DNA of 64,000 nt from Pantoea sp. Mb-10 (GCF_021272205.1 NZ_JAJSDX010000004.1:496001-560000), one strand, 5' to 3'. Shown: positions 33,038 to 44,320, numbered from the stretch's first letter. Notes: generated by a model not told the origin, from the sequence alone. Numbers and translations: made by a program.

Positions 33038-33889
33038 ATGGCTGAAATTACCGCTGCATTGGTAAAAGAACTGCGCGAGCGTACTGGCGCAGGCATGATG
33101 GATTGCAAAAAAGCGCTGACCGAAGCGAACGGCGACATCGAGCTGGCAATTGAGAACATGCGTAAGTCTGGCGCAATCAAAGCCGCTAAAAAAGCCGGTA
33201 ACGTTGCTGCTGATGGCGTGATCAAAACCAAAATCGCTGACGGCTACGCGGTGATTCTGGAAGTTAACTGCCAGACCGACTTCGTTGCTAAAGATGGCGG
33301 TTTCCAGGCGTTTGCTGACAAAGCCCTGGACGCGGCTGTTAAAGGCAAAATCACTGATGTAGAAGTTCTGAAAGCGCAGTTCGAAGAAGAGCGCGTTGCA
33401 CTGGTTGCGAAAATCGGTGAGAACATCAACATCCGTCGTGTTGCTATCCTGGAAGGCGCAGAGCTGAACAGCTATCAGCACGGCGCGCGTATCGGCGTTG
33501 TGGTTTCTACCACCGGTGCTGACGAAGAGCTGAGCAAGCAGATCGCAATGCACGTTGCGGCAAGCAAGCCTGAGTTCGTGAAGCCAGAAGACGTTTCTGC
33601 GGACGTGGTTGATAAAGAGTACCAGGTTCAGCTGGACATCGCGATGCAGTCTGGCAAGCCAAAAGAGATCGCTGAGAAAATGGTTGAAGGCCGCATGAAG
33701 AAATTCACCGGCGAAGTGTCTCTGACCGGCCAGGCTTTCGTTATCGATCCAAGCAAAACTGTTGGCCAGGCGCTGAAAGAGAAAGGCGCTGACGTCATCA
33801 ACTTTATCCGCTTCGAAGTGGGTGAAGGCATTGAGAAAGTGGAATCTGACTTCGCAGCAGAAGTTGCTGCCATGTCTAAAAAGTCTTAA
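33038..33889 (+). CDS. tsf: Elongation factor Ts
   Basis: EF-Ts is the nucleotide-exchange factor that frees EF-Tu from GDP. The 283-residue protein shows the UBA-like N-terminal domain [20 protein letters not shown] and the core motif CQTDFVAKD that contacts the EF-Tu Mg site, then the coiled-coil and C-terminal modules. CGAGGA precedes the start. It follows rpsB after 180 bases containing an attenuator, and ends at a strong terminator. Confidence 0.98.
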   Translation: MAEITAALVKELRERTGAGMMDCKKALTEANGDIELAIENMRKSGAIKAAKKAGNVAADGVIKTKIADGYAVILEVNCQTDFVAKDGGFQAFADKALDAAVKGKITDVEVLKAQFEEERVALVAKIGENINIRRVAILEGAELNSYQHGARIGVVVSTTGADEELSKQIAMHVAASKPEFVKPEDVSADVVDKEYQVQLDIAMQSGKPKEIAEKMVEGRMKKFTGEVSLTGQAFVIDPSKTVGQALKEKGADVINFIRFEVGEGIEKVESDFAAEVAAMSKKS

Positions 33890-33898
33890 TGGTTTGTA

Positions 33899-33926
33899 AG
33901 AGCCGCCGAAAGGCGGTTCTTTTTTG
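33899..33926 (+). terminator. tsf terminator
   Basis: AGAGCCGCC/GGCGGTTCT stem with GAAA tetraloop and a run of six T residues. Confidence 0.93.
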
Positions 33927-34044
33927 TCTGCGTTTCGCGTAGACCGCATTTTCAGTCTCATCCCAATAGCTTTTTTACGACGCTAAGCGGATGATCAATC
34001 ACATCTAACTTCTCATTCATCATATCTTCCAGGAAGAATTGACC

Positions 34045-34770
34045 ATGGCGACCAACGCAAAACCTGTATATCAACGTATCCTGCTAAAACTGAGTGGCGA
34101 GGCCCTGCAAGGCGCCGAAGGTTTTGGTATCGACGCGAGTGTGCTTGACCGTATGGCACAAGAGGTGAAAGAGCTGGTTGAGCTGGGCATCCAGGTTGGT
34201 GTGGTCATTGGTGGTGGTAACCTGTTTCGTGGCGCGGGCCTGGCACAGGCGGGCATGAACCGCGTCGTCGGCGATCACATGGGCATGTTGGCGACGGTGA
34301 TGAACGGCTTGGCCATGCGCGATGCACTGCACCGTGCTTACGTCAACGCGCGTCTGATGTCTGCCATTCCGCTGAACGGCGTATGCGATAACTACAGCTG
34401 GGCGGAAGCCATCAGCCTGCTGCGCAACAATCGCGTGGTGATCTTCTCCGCGGGTACCGGCAATCCGTTCTTCACCACCGACTCGGCTGCTTGCCTGCGT
34501 GGTATTGAAATCGAAGCGGATGTCGTCCTGAAAGCCACCAAAGTCGACGGTGTGTTCTCTGCCGATCCGGTGAAAAACCCGGACGCAACGCTGTACGACC
34601 AGCTCAGCTATGCCGAGGTGCTGGATAAAGAGCTTAAGGTGATGGATCTGGCTGCCTTTACGCTGGCGCGCGATCACCAATTGCCGATCCGCGTCTTTAA
34701 TATGAACAAGCCTGGCGCACTGCGTCGTGTGGTCATGGGTGAAAAAGAAGGTACCCTGATTACGCATTAA
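34045..34770 (+). CDS. pyrH: Uridylate kinase
   Basis: PyrH phosphorylates UMP to UDP and is a hexameric amino-acid-kinase-fold enzyme regulated by GTP and UTP. The 241 residues show [21 protein letters not shown] and the ATP site [16 protein letters not shown], with family length. The ATG at 34045 follows AGGAAG; a TTG six bases earlier is less likely. It stands between the tsf terminator and the structured region before frr. Confidence 0.97.
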   Translation: MATNAKPVYQRILLKLSGEALQGAEGFGIDASVLDRMAQEVKELVELGIQVGVVIGGGNLFRGAGLAQAGMNRVVGDHMGMLATVMNGLAMRDALHRAYVNARLMSAIPLNGVCDNYSWAEAISLLRNNRVVIFSAGTGNPFFTTDSAACLRGIEIEADVVLKATKVDGVFSADPVKNPDATLYDQLSYAEVLDKELKVMDLAAFTLARDHQLPIRVFNMNKPGALRRVVMGEKEGTLITH

Positions 34771-34848
34771 TACCCGACGCAAGATAAAATAAGGTATATT
34801 CTGTGGGCGTGATGCATATTTGCCGCGCATTTTATCCGTCATCCTCGT

Positions 34849-34954
34849 CGTTGCAGAAGTGGGCAAAGGCGCTATTCAAGCGCACGCACCTGTAGATATT
34901 CTGCAACGTCAACGGTAGCGGGTATCAGGATCATCGATGTTTATCGATACCGCT
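34849..34954 (+). other. Two RNA stem-loops in the pyrH-frr gap
   Basis: A perfect 10-base inverted repeat (CGTTGCAGAA at 34849-34858 and TTCTGCAACG at 34899-34908) encloses a smaller GCGC/GCGC hairpin, and a second stem pairs 34917-34925 with 34946-34953 around ATCGAT/ATCGAT. No coding potential is seen in this 234-base gap. The function is unknown; candidates are a leader, a processing site or an attenuator before frr. Confidence 0.5.
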
Positions 34955-35004
34955 TCCGACTCGCTCGGAAATGGCCAGGTCAAACCGAATCCAAGGGTTT
35001 CAAC

Positions 35005-35562
35005 GTGATTAACGATATTAAAAAAGATGCTGAAACGCGCATGGACAAATGCGTGGAAGCGTTTAAAAACACCATCAGCAAAGTGCGTACCGGTCGCGCT
35101 TCTCCCTCGCTGCTCGACGGCATTGTGGTGGAGTACTACGGCACGCCAACGCCACTGCGCCAGCTGGCCAGCGTAACGGTGGAAGATTCTCGTACGCTTA
35201 AAATCAACGTCTTTGACCGCTCCATGGGGCCAGCGGTTGAGAAAGCGATCATGGCTTCCGATCTGGGGTTAAACCCGAGCTCGGCGGGCAGCGATATTCG
35301 CGTTCCGCTGCCTGCGCTGACCGAAGAGCGCCGTAAAGATCTGATCAAGATCGTACGCGGTGAAGCAGAGCAGGGCCGTGTTTCCGTGCGCAATGTGCGC
35401 CGTGACGCCAACGATAAAATCAAAGCGCTGCTGAAAGACAAAGAGATCAGCGAAGACGACGAACGTCGCTCGCAGGAAGAGATCCAGAAAATGACCGATG
35501 CACGTATCAAAAACGTTGATGCGGCACTGGCCGAGAAAGAGAAGGAGCTGATGGAGTTTTAA
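35005..35562 (+). CDS. frr: Ribosome recycling factor
   Basis: RRF splits post-termination ribosomes together with EF-G. The 185-residue protein has the three-helix-bundle plus beta/alpha domain layout, with [28 protein letters not shown] and the basic [25 protein letters not shown]. It starts at GTG (35005-35007) with AAGGG upstream; E. coli frr also starts at GTG. The preceding gap is structured. Confidence 0.97.
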   Translation: MINDIKKDAETRMDKCVEAFKNTISKVRTGRASPSLLDGIVVEYYGTPTPLRQLASVTVEDSRTLKINVFDRSMGPAVEKAIMASDLGLNPSSAGSDIRVPLPALTEERRKDLIKIVRGEAEQGRVSVRNVRRDANDKIKALLKDKEISEDDERRSQEEIQKMTDARIKNVDAALAEKEKELMEF

Positions 35563-35583
35563 TTCCATCGCTGCCTGCTGTAT

Positions 35584-35658
35584 CTGATATCTGCCGAGAT
35601 TCGCGTCGTGCTTGCGGGCGATAACAGCCTCGGGCGTGTAGCGCGCAAGGGATATCAG
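35584..35658 (+). repeat. Inverted repeat after frr
   Basis: CTGATATC (35584-35591) and GATATCAG (35651-35658) are perfect arms 59 bases apart, with an inner CTTGCG/CGCAAG pair (35611-35616, 35644-35649). This could fold into a long branched stem directly before the next hairpin. The role is unknown. Confidence 0.45.
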
Positions 35659-35662
35659 GTAT

Positions 35663-35704
35663 AAAACGCCGTTCAGAGACGTTGCACGACTCTGGCGGCG
35701 TTTT
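35663..35704 (+). terminator. Hairpin between frr and dxr, probable frr terminator
   Basis: AAAACGCC/GGCGTTTT arms with an inner CAGAG/CTCTG pair form a long stem ending in TTTTA. It may terminate frr transcripts or attenuate entry into dxr. Confidence 0.6.
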
Positions 35705-35759
35705 ACATTGTGCCCGCTGCGATGGCGGGCGCCATCTATGACTTCACAGGGATAGCAAG

Positions 35760-36962
35760 ATGAAGCGATTAACGCTATTGGGTTCAACCGGCTCCATTGG
35801 AACCAGCACCTTAGCGGTGATAGCCGCCAATCCAGAGTTGTATCAGGTAACGGCGCTGGTCGCAGGGCAAAACGTGGCGCTGATGGCCGAACAGTGCCAA
35901 CAATTCCAGCCGCGCTATGCCTCAATGTCCGATGAATCTTCGGCGCAGGCGCTGCGTGAGCGACTGAGAGCACTGAATATCTCGACGGAAGTGCTCTCCG
36001 GCGTTCAGGCAGCCTGCGAGCTGGCGGCATTAGACGAGGTCGATCAGGTGATGGCGGCCATTGTGGGCGCCTCGGGCCTGCAGCCGACCTTAGCTGCTAT
36101 TCGCGCGGGCAAAACGGTGCTGCTGGCCAACAAAGAGTCACTTGTCACGTGCGGCCGCTTGTTTATGGAGGCAGTCCGTCAGCATCAGGCCCAGTTATTA
36201 CCGGTGGACAGCGAGCACAACGCCATTTTTCAGAGTTTACCCGCTTCCATACAGCATCAGTTGGGGTACGCTGATCTGCGGGAAAACGGCATTGAGTCGA
36301 TTCTCCTTACGGGATCGGGTGGTCCTTTTCGTGACACGCCATTGGCGGATCTGTCGGCCATGACGCCAGATCAGGCTTGTGCGCATCCGAACTGGTCAAT
36401 GGGGCGTAAAATTTCCGTTGATTCGGCCACCATGATGAATAAAGGTCTTGAATACATTGAAGCTCGCTGGTTATTTAACGCCACCGACGCACAAATGGAA
36501 GTTATCCTGCATCCGCAGTCGGTGATCCATTCGATGGTGCGTTATTGCGACGGAAGCGTTCTGGCGCAGCTGGGTTCACCGGATATGCGAACGCCAATTG
36601 CCCACAGCATGGCGTGGCCCGCGCGTATTTCTGCTGGCGTAACGCCGCTGGATTTCACCCGAATGAAAGCGCTCACGTTCGCTGAGCCCGACTACGCGCG
36701 CTATCCCTGCCTGAAGCTGGCAATTGACGCCTGCGCAACAGGTCAGGCGGCCACCACGTTGTTGAATGCGGCCAATGAAGTTGCCGTAGCGGCATTTCTG
36801 CAGCATCAGATTCGTTTTACCGATATCGCGGCCATTAACAGTGAGGTACTGGCAACCCTGAACGTTCAGGAGCCAGACAGCATTGACGCGGTGATGGAGA
36901 TCGATGGAATCGCGCGACGCTGCGCCACGGAGATGCTGCCGCGCTTTGGTTTAGCAGGTTGA
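35760..36962 (+). CDS. dxr: 1-deoxy-D-xylulose 5-phosphate reductoisomerase
   Basis: Dxr (IspC) is the NADPH-dependent second step of the MEP isoprenoid pathway and the target of fosmidomycin. The 400-residue protein begins with the nucleotide-binding [13 protein letters not shown] and has the catalytic motifs [22 protein letters not shown] (metal ligands) and [17 protein letters not shown]. Length agrees with E. coli (398). uppS lies downstream after 165 bases with a promoter, so dxr may be transcribed separately while supplying the same polyprenyl pathway. Confidence 0.97.
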   Translation: MKRLTLLGSTGSIGTSTLAVIAANPELYQVTALVAGQNVALMAEQCQQFQPRYASMSDESSAQALRERLRALNISTEVLSGVQAACELAALDEVDQVMAAIVGASGLQPTLAAIRAGKTVLLANKESLVTCGRLFMEAVRQHQAQLLPVDSEHNAIFQSLPASIQHQLGYADLRENGIESILLTGSGGPFRDTPLADLSAMTPDQACAHPNWSMGRKISVDSATMMNKGLEYIEARWLFNATDAQMEVILHPQSVIHSMVRYCDGSVLAQLGSPDMRTPIAHSMAWPARISAGVTPLDFTRMKALTFAEPDYARYPCLKLAIDACATGQAATTLLNAANEVAVAAFLQHQIRFTDIAAINSEVLATLNVQEPDSIDAVMEIDGIARRCATEMLPRFGLAG

Positions 36963-36974
36963 TTGTCCCGCTAT

Positions 36975-37003
36975 TTGTTCGCTCTCGGTGAAAATGGTAT
37001 AGT
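36975..37003 (+). promoter_or_regulatory. Candidate sigma70 promoter for the uppS cluster
   Basis: TTGTTC, a 17-base spacer and TATAGT with a TG extension lie right after dxr and 125 bases before uppS. It would drive the long uppS-cdsA-rseP-bamA series. Confidence 0.5.
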
Positions 37004-37127
37004 CGCTCGCTCGCGTTTTTCGGCTCGACATTGTTTCGATGTCATCCTGCATGTTTGCCGGAGTTTGCCGCAGGCACAATGTATTCAGAAACCACAGCAT
37101 TTCTGATCAAAGGAATTATTACGCGTT

Positions 37128-37880
37128 ATGTCGTCCAACAATCACAATACAATCGATGACGGGTTATATTGCACACCACGTCACGTGGCCATCATTATGG
37201 ATGGCAATGGTCGCTGGGCAAAAAATCAGGGCAAACTGCGTATTACAGGCCACAAAGCCGGCGTAAAATCAGTACGCCGGGCCGTCAGCTTTGCGGTTAG
37301 CCATAAGCTAGAAGCGCTCACGCTTTATGCGTTCAGCAGTGAAAACTGGAGCCGGCCCGTGCAGGAAGTCACGGCTTTAATGGAACTGTTTGTTTGGGCA
37401 TTGGACAGCGAAGTCAAAAGCCTACACAAGCACAATGTCCGGCTGCGCATCATTGGTGACATCAGTCGCTTCAACAATCGCATCCAGGAACGTATTCGTC
37501 GCGCCGAGGAACTCACTCAGCATAATGATGGACTAACGCTTAACGTTGCCGCTAACTATGGTGGGCGTTGGGATATTATTCAGGGAGTGAAGAAGGTAGC
37601 TGAACAGGTGCAGGAAGGTTTGTTACGTCCTGACCAAATAACCGAAGAGAGCCTGGCACCGCATCTTTGTATGCAGGAACTGGCGCCGGTAGATTTAGTG
37701 ATAAGGACCGGGGGAGAGCATCGGATTAGCAACTTCCTGCTGTGGCAAATCGCCTATGCTGAGTTTTGGTTTACCGATGTTCTTTGGCCTGATTTTGATG
37801 AACACGTTTTTGAAGGTGCACTGAATGCATTCTCTCTGCGGGAGCGACGCTACGGCGGCGCTGCACCAGGCGGCGCCTAA
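37128..37880 (+). CDS. uppS: Undecaprenyl diphosphate synthase
   Basis: UppS adds eight isoprene units to FPP in cis, giving the C55 carrier for peptidoglycan and O-antigen. The 250-residue protein has the cis-prenyltransferase motif HVAIIMDGNGRWAK with catalytic D25, AFSSENWSRP, and RTGGEHRISNFLLWQ near the C-terminus. AAGGA lies about 15 bases before the ATG. It is the first gene of the cluster and is followed by cdsA after 18 bases. Confidence 0.97.
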   Translation: MSSNNHNTIDDGLYCTPRHVAIIMDGNGRWAKNQGKLRITGHKAGVKSVRRAVSFAVSHKLEALTLYAFSSENWSRPVQEVTALMELFVWALDSEVKSLHKHNVRLRIIGDISRFNNRIQERIRRAEELTQHNDGLTLNVAANYGGRWDIIQGVKKVAEQVQEGLLRPDQITEESLAPHLCMQELAPVDLVIRTGGEHRISNFLLWQIAYAEFWFTDVLWPDFDEHVFEGALNAFSLRERRYGGAAPGGA

Positions 37881-37898
37881 GCTACCTGGGGGTAATCT

Positions 37899-38756
37899 TT
37901 GCTGAAGTCTCGTTTAATCACCGCATTCATTCTCATTCCGCTGGTGATTGCTGCACTCTTTTGGTTACCGCTGTCCGGATTTGCGATTACCACAATTGTC
38001 ATTTGCATGCTTGCCGCCTGGGAATGGGGGCAACTGGCGGGTTTAAAAACTCGCCAGCAGCGTATTTGGCTGGCCGTCATTTGCGGCCTGCTGCTCGCGG
38101 CAATGCTCTTCACGCTTCAACCTTATCAACGCAATTTGCATCAGTACCAAGTTGAAGGCTCACTTTGGGCCGCGCTGGGATGGTGGCTGGTTGCGCTGCT
38201 TCTCGTTTTGTCTTATCCAGCGTCCGCCGCGCTATGGCGTTCATCGCGTCCGCTGCGTCTGATTTTTGGCGTGCTGACCGTGGTGCCGTTTTTCTGGGGC
38301 ATGGTGGCGCTGCGTCAATATCACTACGAAAGCGACCACTTTGCGGGCGCATGGTGGCTGCTGTTCATCATGGTACTGGTGTGGGGCGCTGATTCAGGCG
38401 CTTACATGTTCGGCCGGCTGTTTGGCAAGCACAAGCTGGCGCCCAAAGTCTCGCCCGGTAAGACGTGGGAAGGCTTTTTTGGCGGTTTACTCTCCTCGGC
38501 GATCATTGCCTGGCTGTTTGCCGTGTTTGCCCCGCTGGCGGTGGCGCCGGTTACGCTCATCATCTGTGCCGTTGTTGCTACGCTGGCCTCGGTGCTCGGC
38601 GACCTGACGGAAAGTATGTTCAAGCGCGAAGCGGGTATCAAAGACAGCGGAAACTTGATTCCTGGACACGGCGGTATCCTCGATCGTATAGACAGCCTGA
38701 CAGCGGCAGTGCCGGTTTTCGCCTGCTTGCTGCTGCTGGTTTTCCGCACACTCTGA
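37899..38756 (+). CDS. cdsA: Phosphatidate cytidylyltransferase
   Basis: CdsA makes CDP-diacylglycerol, the branch point for all phospholipids, in the inner membrane. The 285-residue protein has about eight hydrophobic segments and the family signature [19 protein letters not shown] followed by [12 protein letters not shown]. It starts at TTG (37899-37901) with a GGGGGT ribosome site, as in E. coli cdsA. rseP follows 13 bases after its stop. Confidence 0.96.
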   Translation: MLKSRLITAFILIPLVIAALFWLPLSGFAITTIVICMLAAWEWGQLAGLKTRQQRIWLAVICGLLLAAMLFTLQPYQRNLHQYQVEGSLWAALGWWLVALLLVLSYPASAALWRSSRPLRLIFGVLTVVPFFWGMVALRQYHYESDHFAGAWWLLFIMVLVWGADSGAYMFGRLFGKHKLAPKVSPGKTWEGFFGGLLSSAIIAWLFAVFAPLAVAPVTLIICAVVATLASVLGDLTESMFKREAGIKDSGNLIPGHGGILDRIDSLTAAVPVFACLLLLVFRTL

Positions 38757-38769
38757 GGACTCGGCAGCC

Positions 38770-40119
38770 ATGTTAAGTATTCTCTGGAGTTTGGTCGCCT
38801 TTATCGTCGCGCTGGGCGTATTGATTACCGTGCATGAATTTGGCCACTTTTGGGTCGCGCGTCGCTGCGGCGTGAAGGTGGAACGTTTTTCGGTGGGGTT
38901 TGGTAAAGCGCTGTGGCGACGTACTGACCGCCAAGGGACGGAGTACGTGATTGCGCTGATTCCGCTCGGCGGCTATGTCAAAATGCTGGACGAGCGCGTC
39001 GAGAGCGTGCCCCCAGAGCTTCGTCATCAGGCGTTCAACAATAAAACGGTGCTGCAGCGCGCCGCGATTATCGCCGCAGGTCCTGTCGCGAATTTTATCT
39101 TTGCGGTGTTCGCCTACTGGGTCGTTTTTATTCACGGCGTTCCCGGCGTTCGGCCGGTTGTTGGCGAAATAATGAGCGGCTCCGTCGCCGCCGAAGCGCA
39201 AATTACTTCCGGCATGGAACTTAAAGCGGTAGATGGTATCGAAACGCCTGATTGGGATGCGGTGCGCATGGCGCTGGTGGGCAAAATTGGTGACAGCAGC
39301 GCGACACTTACCGTCTCTCAATTTGGTCAGGACGCGACGCAGCAAAAGCAGTTAAATTTGCGCGACTGGCAGTTTGAACCGGATAAACAGGACCCCGTGG
39401 TCGCTTTAGGTATCCGTCCTCGCGGGCCGCAGATTGAAACGACGCTGGCAGAGGTTCAGCCTGACTCACCAGCCAGTTTCGCTGGTTTGCAAGCTGGCGA
39501 CAGGATCGTTAAAGTCGAGGGTCAGCCATTGATGCAGTGGCAGGATTTTGCGGCGCAGGTTCGCGATAATCCGGGTAAACCCATGGCATTGGATATTGAG
39601 CGCAACGGGGAGCCGCTCGCGGTAACGCTTACGCCGCAGGCTAAAGCCGGGGATAAAGCAGCGGGCTTTGCGGGCGTTATACCACGCGTAATCCCGCTGC
39701 CAGATGAGTACAAGACGGTAAAACAATATGGGCCGTTTGCCGCGATTGGCGAAGCCAGTGTCAAAACCTGGCAGCTGATGAAGCTCACGGTTTCCATGCT
39801 GGGCAAGCTGATAACCGGAGACGTCAAACTCAATAACCTCAGCGGACCGATTTCGATCGCGCAGGGGGCGGGTTTATCAGCAGAGTACGGGGTGATTTAT
39901 TATCTGATGTTCCTGGCGCTGATCAGCGTTAACCTGGGCATCATTAATCTCTTCCCTCTGCCGGTTTTAGATGGTGGACATCTGCTCTTTCTGGCGATCG
40001 AAAAGATCAAAGGTGGACCGGTGTCCGAACGAGTTCAGGACTTCAGCTATCGCATCGGTTCTATTTTGCTGGTGCTGTTAATGGGGCTTGCACTTTTCAA
40101 TGATTTCTCACGCCTGTAA
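38770..40119 (+). CDS. rseP: Site-2 intramembrane metalloprotease RseP
   Basis: RseP makes the second cut in anti-sigma factor RseA, releasing sigma-E under envelope stress, and clears signal-peptide remnants. The 449-residue protein has the zinc motif H22-E23-x-x-H26 (HEFGH) in the first membrane segment, two PDZ domains in the periplasm (about residues 115-310), and the third ligand D401 in PVLDGGH. Its stop abuts a frame leading to bamA, which it may help regulate: near its end, GGGCTT (40084) and TCTCA (40106) resemble a weak sigma-E promoter for bamA. Confidence 0.97.
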   Translation: MLSILWSLVAFIVALGVLITVHEFGHFWVARRCGVKVERFSVGFGKALWRRTDRQGTEYVIALIPLGGYVKMLDERVESVPPELRHQAFNNKTVLQRAAIIAAGPVANFIFAVFAYWVVFIHGVPGVRPVVGEIMSGSVAAEAQITSGMELKAVDGIETPDWDAVRMALVGKIGDSSATLTVSQFGQDATQQKQLNLRDWQFEPDKQDPVVALGIRPRGPQIETTLAEVQPDSPASFAGLQAGDRIVKVEGQPLMQWQDFAAQVRDNPGKPMALDIERNGEPLAVTLTPQAKAGDKAAGFAGVIPRVIPLPDEYKTVKQYGPFAAIGEASVKTWQLMKLTVSMLGKLITGDVKLNNLSGPISIAQGAGLSAEYGVIYYLMFLALISVNLGIINLFPLPVLDGGHLLFLAIEKIKGGPVSERVQDFSYRIGSILLVLLMGLALFNDFSRL

Positions 40120-40169
40120 TGCTGGAACGCAAGCAGGTGAGGGATGTGTTAGGAAAACGCATAACAACG

Positions 40170-42581
40170 ATGGCGATGAAAAAGTTGCTCATAGCGTCGC
40201 TGCTGTTTAGCAGCGCCACCGTTTACGGTGCAGACGATTTCGTAGTGAAGGACATTCATTTCGAAGGTCTACAGCGAGTCGCCGTCGGCGCGGCTCTCCT
40301 CAGCATGCCAGTTCGCGTCGGCGACACGGTGAATGATGATGACATCAGAAATACCATTCGGTCACTGTTTGCCACCGGTAACTTCGAAGATGTTCAGGTT
40401 CTGCGCGACGGAACAACCCTGATTGTTCAGGTGAAAGAACGTCCAACCATTGCCAGCATCACTTTTTCAGGTAACAAAGCCGTGAAAGAGGAGCAGCTGA
40501 AGCAGAACCTTGAAGCTTCAGGCGTGCGCGTGGGCGAAGCGCTTGACCGCACCACCCTCTCTTCCATTGAGAAGGGGCTGGAAGATTTCTACTACAGCGT
40601 CGGAAAATACACCGCCAGCGTCAAAGCCATTGCAACGCCGCTGCCGCGTAACCGCGTTGATTTGAAATTTGTCTTCCAGGAAGGCGTTTCTGCAAAAATT
40701 CAGCAGATCAACATCGTTGGCAACAAAGCGTTTAGCTCTGACGAACTGATCTCACGTTTCCAGCTGCGTGATGAAGTGCCGTGGTGGAATGTCGTGGGCG
40801 ATCGTAAATACCAGAAACAGAAACTGGCAGGCGATCTCGAAACCCTGCGCAGCTTCTACCTGGATCGCGGCTACGCGCGCTTCAACATTGATTCGACGCA
40901 GGTCAGCCTGACGCCAGACAAAAAAGGTATCTACATTACCGTTAACGTCACCGAAGGCGATCAATACAAAATTGCCGGCGTGATCGTGAACGGCAGCATG
41001 GCTGGTCATTCGGCAGAAATTGAACATCTGACGCAAATCCCTAATGGTGAGCTGTACAACGGCACCAAGGTGACGCAGATGGAAGATGACATCAAAAAGC
41101 TGCTGGGCCGCTACGGGTATGCTTACCCACGCGTGGTGACGCAGCCTGAAATCAATGACGCCGATAAAACCGTTAAGCTCCACATCAACGTCGATGCGGG
41201 TAACCGCTACTACGTCCGTAAAGTTCGCTTTGAAGGGAATGACACGTCTAAAGATGCGGTTTTACGTCGTGAAATGCGACAGATGGAAGGCGCGTGGCTG
41301 GGCAGCGACTTGGTAGACCAGGGTAAAGAGCGTCTTAACCGCACCGGTTATTTTGAGACGGTCGATGTGGACACTCAGCGCGTTCCGGGGTCGCCAGATC
41401 AGGTGGATGTCGTCTACAAAGTAAAAGAGCGTAACACCGGAACATTTAACTTTGGTGTGGGCTACGGTACCGAGAGCGGCGTCAGTTTCCAGGTGGGTGT
41501 CACCCAGGACAACTGGCTGGGCACCGGTAATACGGTCGGCATCAGCGGTACCAAAAACGACTACCAGACTTACGCAGAATTCTCCCTGACCGATCCTTAC
41601 TTTACGGTCGATGGCGTGAGCCTGGGCGGACGTCTGTTCTATAACGACTTCAAAGCCGACAACGCTGACCTGTCTGACTATACCAACAAAAGCTATGGCT
41701 TAGACGGTACGCTGGGCTTCCCGGTCAATGAAAACAATACGCTGCGTGTAGGATTAGGCTACGTCCATAACGATCTGTCGGACATGCGTCCGCAGGTGGC
41801 GATGTGGCGTTATCTTGATTCCGTAGGCCATCCGCAAAGCATCAACAGCCGCGGTGATTTCTCCGCCGATGACTATACCTTCAACTACGGTTGGACGTAT
41901 AACACGCTGGACCGCGGCTTCTTCCCAACGCGCGGTAACCGCACTAACCTGAACGGTAAAGTGACTATTCCTGGCTCAGATAATGCGTTCTACAAAGCGA
42001 CGCTGGATTCGCAACAGTATGTTCCGCTGAATCGCGATGGGACGTGGGTTGTGCTGGGGCGTGGACGCGTTGGTTACGGCGGTGGCCTGGATGGCAAAGA
42101 GATGCCGTTCTACGAGAACTTCTATGCCGGTGGCTCAAGCACGGTTCGCGGTTTCCAGTCCAATACCATTGGTCCAAAAGCGGCGTACTTTAATGACCAC
42201 TCTTCGAACTGTAATCTGACCGATCCAAACGGTATCTGTAAATCCAGCGATGCCGTCGGCGGTAACGCCATGGCGATTGCCAGCCTGGAGCTGATTACCC
42301 CCACGCCGTTCCTGAGCGAGAAGTATGCAAACTCGGTGCGCACCTCGGTGTTTATGGATGCCGGTACCGTGTGGGATACGAAATGGGAGAACACCCCTGA
42401 GTCGCGTGCAGCGGGTATTCCAGATTACAGCGATCCAAACAATATCCGCGTCTCTGCAGGTGTTGCCCTGCAGTGGATGTCGCCGCTGGGCCCGTTGGTA
42501 TTCTCGTATGCCCAGCCGGTGAAGAAAGTCGAGGGAGACAAGTCAGAGCAGTTCCAGTTTAACATTGGTAAAACCTGGTAA
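40170..42581 (+). CDS. bamA: Outer-membrane protein assembly factor BamA
   Basis: BamA is the core of the BAM complex that inserts beta-barrel proteins into the outer membrane. The 803-residue precursor has a signal peptide (about 20 residues, ending VYG), five POTRA domains (about 21-420) and a C-terminal 16-strand barrel ending in an aromatic residue (NIGKTW). The loop-6 motif VRGF is present in [12 protein letters not shown]. The start at [13 protein letters not shown] matches E. coli; an open frame 17 codons earlier overlaps the rseP end. skp follows 94 bases later. Confidence 0.98.
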   Translation: MAMKKLLIASLLFSSATVYGADDFVVKDIHFEGLQRVAVGAALLSMPVRVGDTVNDDDIRNTIRSLFATGNFEDVQVLRDGTTLIVQVKERPTIASITFSGNKAVKEEQLKQNLEASGVRVGEALDRTTLSSIEKGLEDFYYSVGKYTASVKAIATPLPRNRVDLKFVFQEGVSAKIQQINIVGNKAFSSDELISRFQLRDEVPWWNVVGDRKYQKQKLAGDLETLRSFYLDRGYARFNIDSTQVSLTPDKKGIYITVNVTEGDQYKIAGVIVNGSMAGHSAEIEHLTQIPNGELYNGTKVTQMEDDIKKLLGRYGYAYPRVVTQPEINDADKTVKLHINVDAGNRYYVRKVRFEGNDTSKDAVLRREMRQMEGAWLGSDLVDQGKERLNRTGYFETVDVDTQRVPGSPDQVDVVYKVKERNTGTFNFGVGYGTESGVSFQVGVTQDNWLGTGNTVGISGTKNDYQTYAEFSLTDPYFTVDGVSLGGRLFYNDFKADNADLSDYTNKSYGLDGTLGFPVNENNTLRVGLGYVHNDLSDMRPQVAMWRYLDSVGHPQSINSRGDFSADDYTFNYGWTYNTLDRGFFPTRGNRTNLNGKVTIPGSDNAFYKATLDSQQYVPLNRDGTWVVLGRGRVGYGGGLDGKEMPFYENFYAGGSSTVRGFQSNTIGPKAAYFNDHSSNCNLTDPNGICKSSDAVGGNAMAIASLELITPTPFLSEKYANSVRTSVFMDAGTVWDTKWENTPESRAAGIPDYSDPNNIRVSAGVALQWMSPLGPLVFSYAQPVKKVEGDKSEQFQFNIGKTW

Positions 42582-42618
42582 GGCTCTGAACAAGGAAGTG
42601 TAAATACCGTCTTGCACC

Positions 42619-42641
42619 CGTGTCGCCTTGAGGGCGACACG
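42619..42641 (+). other. Stem-loop between bamA and skp
   Basis: A perfect nine-base stem CGTGTCGCC/GGCGACACG with loop TTGAG lies 37 bases after bamA and 35 before skp, without a U-tract. It is more likely an RNA-stability or processing element within the operon than a terminator. Confidence 0.45.
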
Positions 42642-42675
42642 CTGCAAACACACACGTTGAGGTAAGGAGTTTATA

Positions 42676-43176
42676 GTGAAAAAGTTGTTCTGTGCTGCTG
42701 CTCTGGGTGTTGCATTAGCTGCTTCTGCGGGTGCCCAGGCGGCCGATAAAATCGCCGTTGTTAACCTGAGCCAGGTGTTCCAGCAGTCTCCGCAGCGCGC
42801 GACGGTTGCCAAGCAGTTGGAAAGCGAGTTCAAAGGCCGTGCCTCTGAGCTGCAGGCCCAGCAGCAAAAAATCCAGGGTGAGATGCAAGATCTGCAGCGC
42901 AATGCATCAACCATGAAAGCCAGCGACCGCAGCAAAAAAGAGAAGCAGATCGCTTCTGAGCGTGCTGCCTTTGAGCAAAAAGCGCAGGCTTTCGACAAAG
43001 ACAATCAGACTCGCCAGATGCAAGAGCGTAACAAGCTGCTGGCTAAAATCCAGACAGCCGTTCAGTCTGTAGCGAAAAGCGAGGGTTACGATCTGGTGCT
43101 GGATTCTCAGGCCGTGCTGTACTCCTCTTCTGATGCCAAAGACATCACTGCTGACGTTGTTAAACAGGTTAAATAA
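42676..43176 (+). CDS. skp: Periplasmic chaperone Skp
   Basis: Skp is the jellyfish-shaped trimeric holdase that carries unfolded outer-membrane proteins to BamA. The 166-residue precursor has a signal peptide ending AQA-A (about 22 residues) and a long alpha-helical coiled-coil region rich in Q, K and E; the C-terminal KDITADVVKQVK is family-specific. It starts at GTG (42676-42678) after AAGGAG, as in E. coli. It lies between bamA and lpxD, linking barrel assembly to lipid A genes. Confidence 0.97.
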   Translation: MKKLFCAAALGVALAASAGAQAADKIAVVNLSQVFQQSPQRATVAKQLESEFKGRASELQAQQQKIQGEMQDLQRNASTMKASDRSKKEKQIASERAAFEQKAQAFDKDNQTRQMQERNKLLAKIQTAVQSVAKSEGYDLVLDSQAVLYSSSDAKDITADVVKQVK

Positions 43177-43179
43177 TTA

Positions 43180-44205
43180 ATGTCATCGATTCGACTGGCT
43201 GATTTAGCCCAGCAGTTGGATGCAGAATTGCACGGAGATGGCGATATCGCCATCTCCGGCATTGCTTCTATGCAATCCGCCACCACTGGTCAAATCACTT
43301 TTCTAGCAAACAGCCGCTACCGCGAGCAGCTCGAACACATTCAGGCTTCAGCCGTGGTGCTGACGGAAGCGGATCTGGCGTGGTGTAAAACGGCCGCCTT
43401 GGTGGTGAAAAATCCTTATCTTACCTATGCACGTATGGCACAACTGCTGGACACAACGCCGCAGCCCGCGCAAAATATCGCGCCCAGTGCGGTGATTGAT
43501 CCCACAGCAAAGCTGGGTAAGAACGTTTCGGTGGGTGCAAATGCGGTCATTGAGTCCGGCGTAGAGCTGGGTGATGATACCGTGATTGGCCCAGGCTGTT
43601 TTGTGGGTAAGCAGACGCGTATTGGCCGCGGCTCCCGTTTATGGGCCAACGTCACCGTTTATCACGAGGTACAGATTGGTCAGGATTGTCTGATTCAGTC
43701 CGGTACCGTTATCGGTGCTGACGGGTTTGGTTATGCTAACGATCGCGGTAATTGGGTGAAAATCCCCCAGTTAGGCACGGTGATTATTGGCGATAAAGTG
43801 GAAATTGGCGCCTGCACCACCATCGATCGCGGTGCGCTGGATAACACTCTGATCGGCAATGGTGTTATCATAGACAACCAGTGTCAGATTGCGCATAACG
43901 TCGTGATTGGGGATAACACCGCCGTTGCAGGGGGTGTGATCATGGCGGGTAGTCTGAAGATTGGACGTTACTGTATGATTGGCGGCGCCAGCGTCATTAA
44001 CGGCCATATGGAAATCTGTGACAAAGTGACCGTCACCGGCATGGGCATGGTTATGCGTCCCATCACAGAGCCCGGGGTTTACTCGTCGGGGATTCCACTG
44101 CAACCCAACAAAACCTGGCGTAAAACAGCAGCGCTGGTGATGAACATCGATGACATGAGCAAACGCTTAAAAGCCATTGAGCGCAAGGTCGGCAAAGACG
44201 ACTAA
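43180..44205 (+). CDS. lpxD: UDP-3-O-acyl-glucosamine N-acyltransferase
   Basis: LpxD adds the N-linked hydroxymyristoyl chain, the third step of lipid A synthesis. The 341-residue protein has an N-terminal uridine-binding domain, a left-handed beta-helix of hexapeptide repeats (about 100-290) with the catalytic histidine in [13 protein letters not shown], and a C-terminal helical tail. It starts three bases after the skp stop. fabZ comes 193 bases later, with a strong hairpin between. Confidence 0.97.
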   Translation: MSSIRLADLAQQLDAELHGDGDIAISGIASMQSATTGQITFLANSRYREQLEHIQASAVVLTEADLAWCKTAALVVKNPYLTYARMAQLLDTTPQPAQNIAPSAVIDPTAKLGKNVSVGANAVIESGVELGDDTVIGPGCFVGKQTRIGRGSRLWANVTVYHEVQIGQDCLIQSGTVIGADGFGYANDRGNWVKIPQLGTVIIGDKVEIGACTTIDRGALDNTLIGNGVIIDNQCQIAHNVVIGDNTAVAGGVIMAGSLKIGRYCMIGGASVINGHMEICDKVTVTGMGMVMRPITEPGVYSSGIPLQPNKTWRKTAALVMNIDDMSKRLKAIERKVGKDD

Positions 44206-44320
44206 GCACATCCCACGCTAACGGCTTACATAACAAAGCTGCGTACCTCCTCTCCGCATCGGGCTTGGTCCCATGCCAAAGTAGGTAACGCTGGTAAGCT
44301 TGCGCCACCGAACTGATTTG

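Noticed and set aside
32936..33961. 341-codon open frame antisense to tsf
   Set aside because: It lies opposite the highly expressed tsf gene and its terminator; the protein has no recognisable domain.
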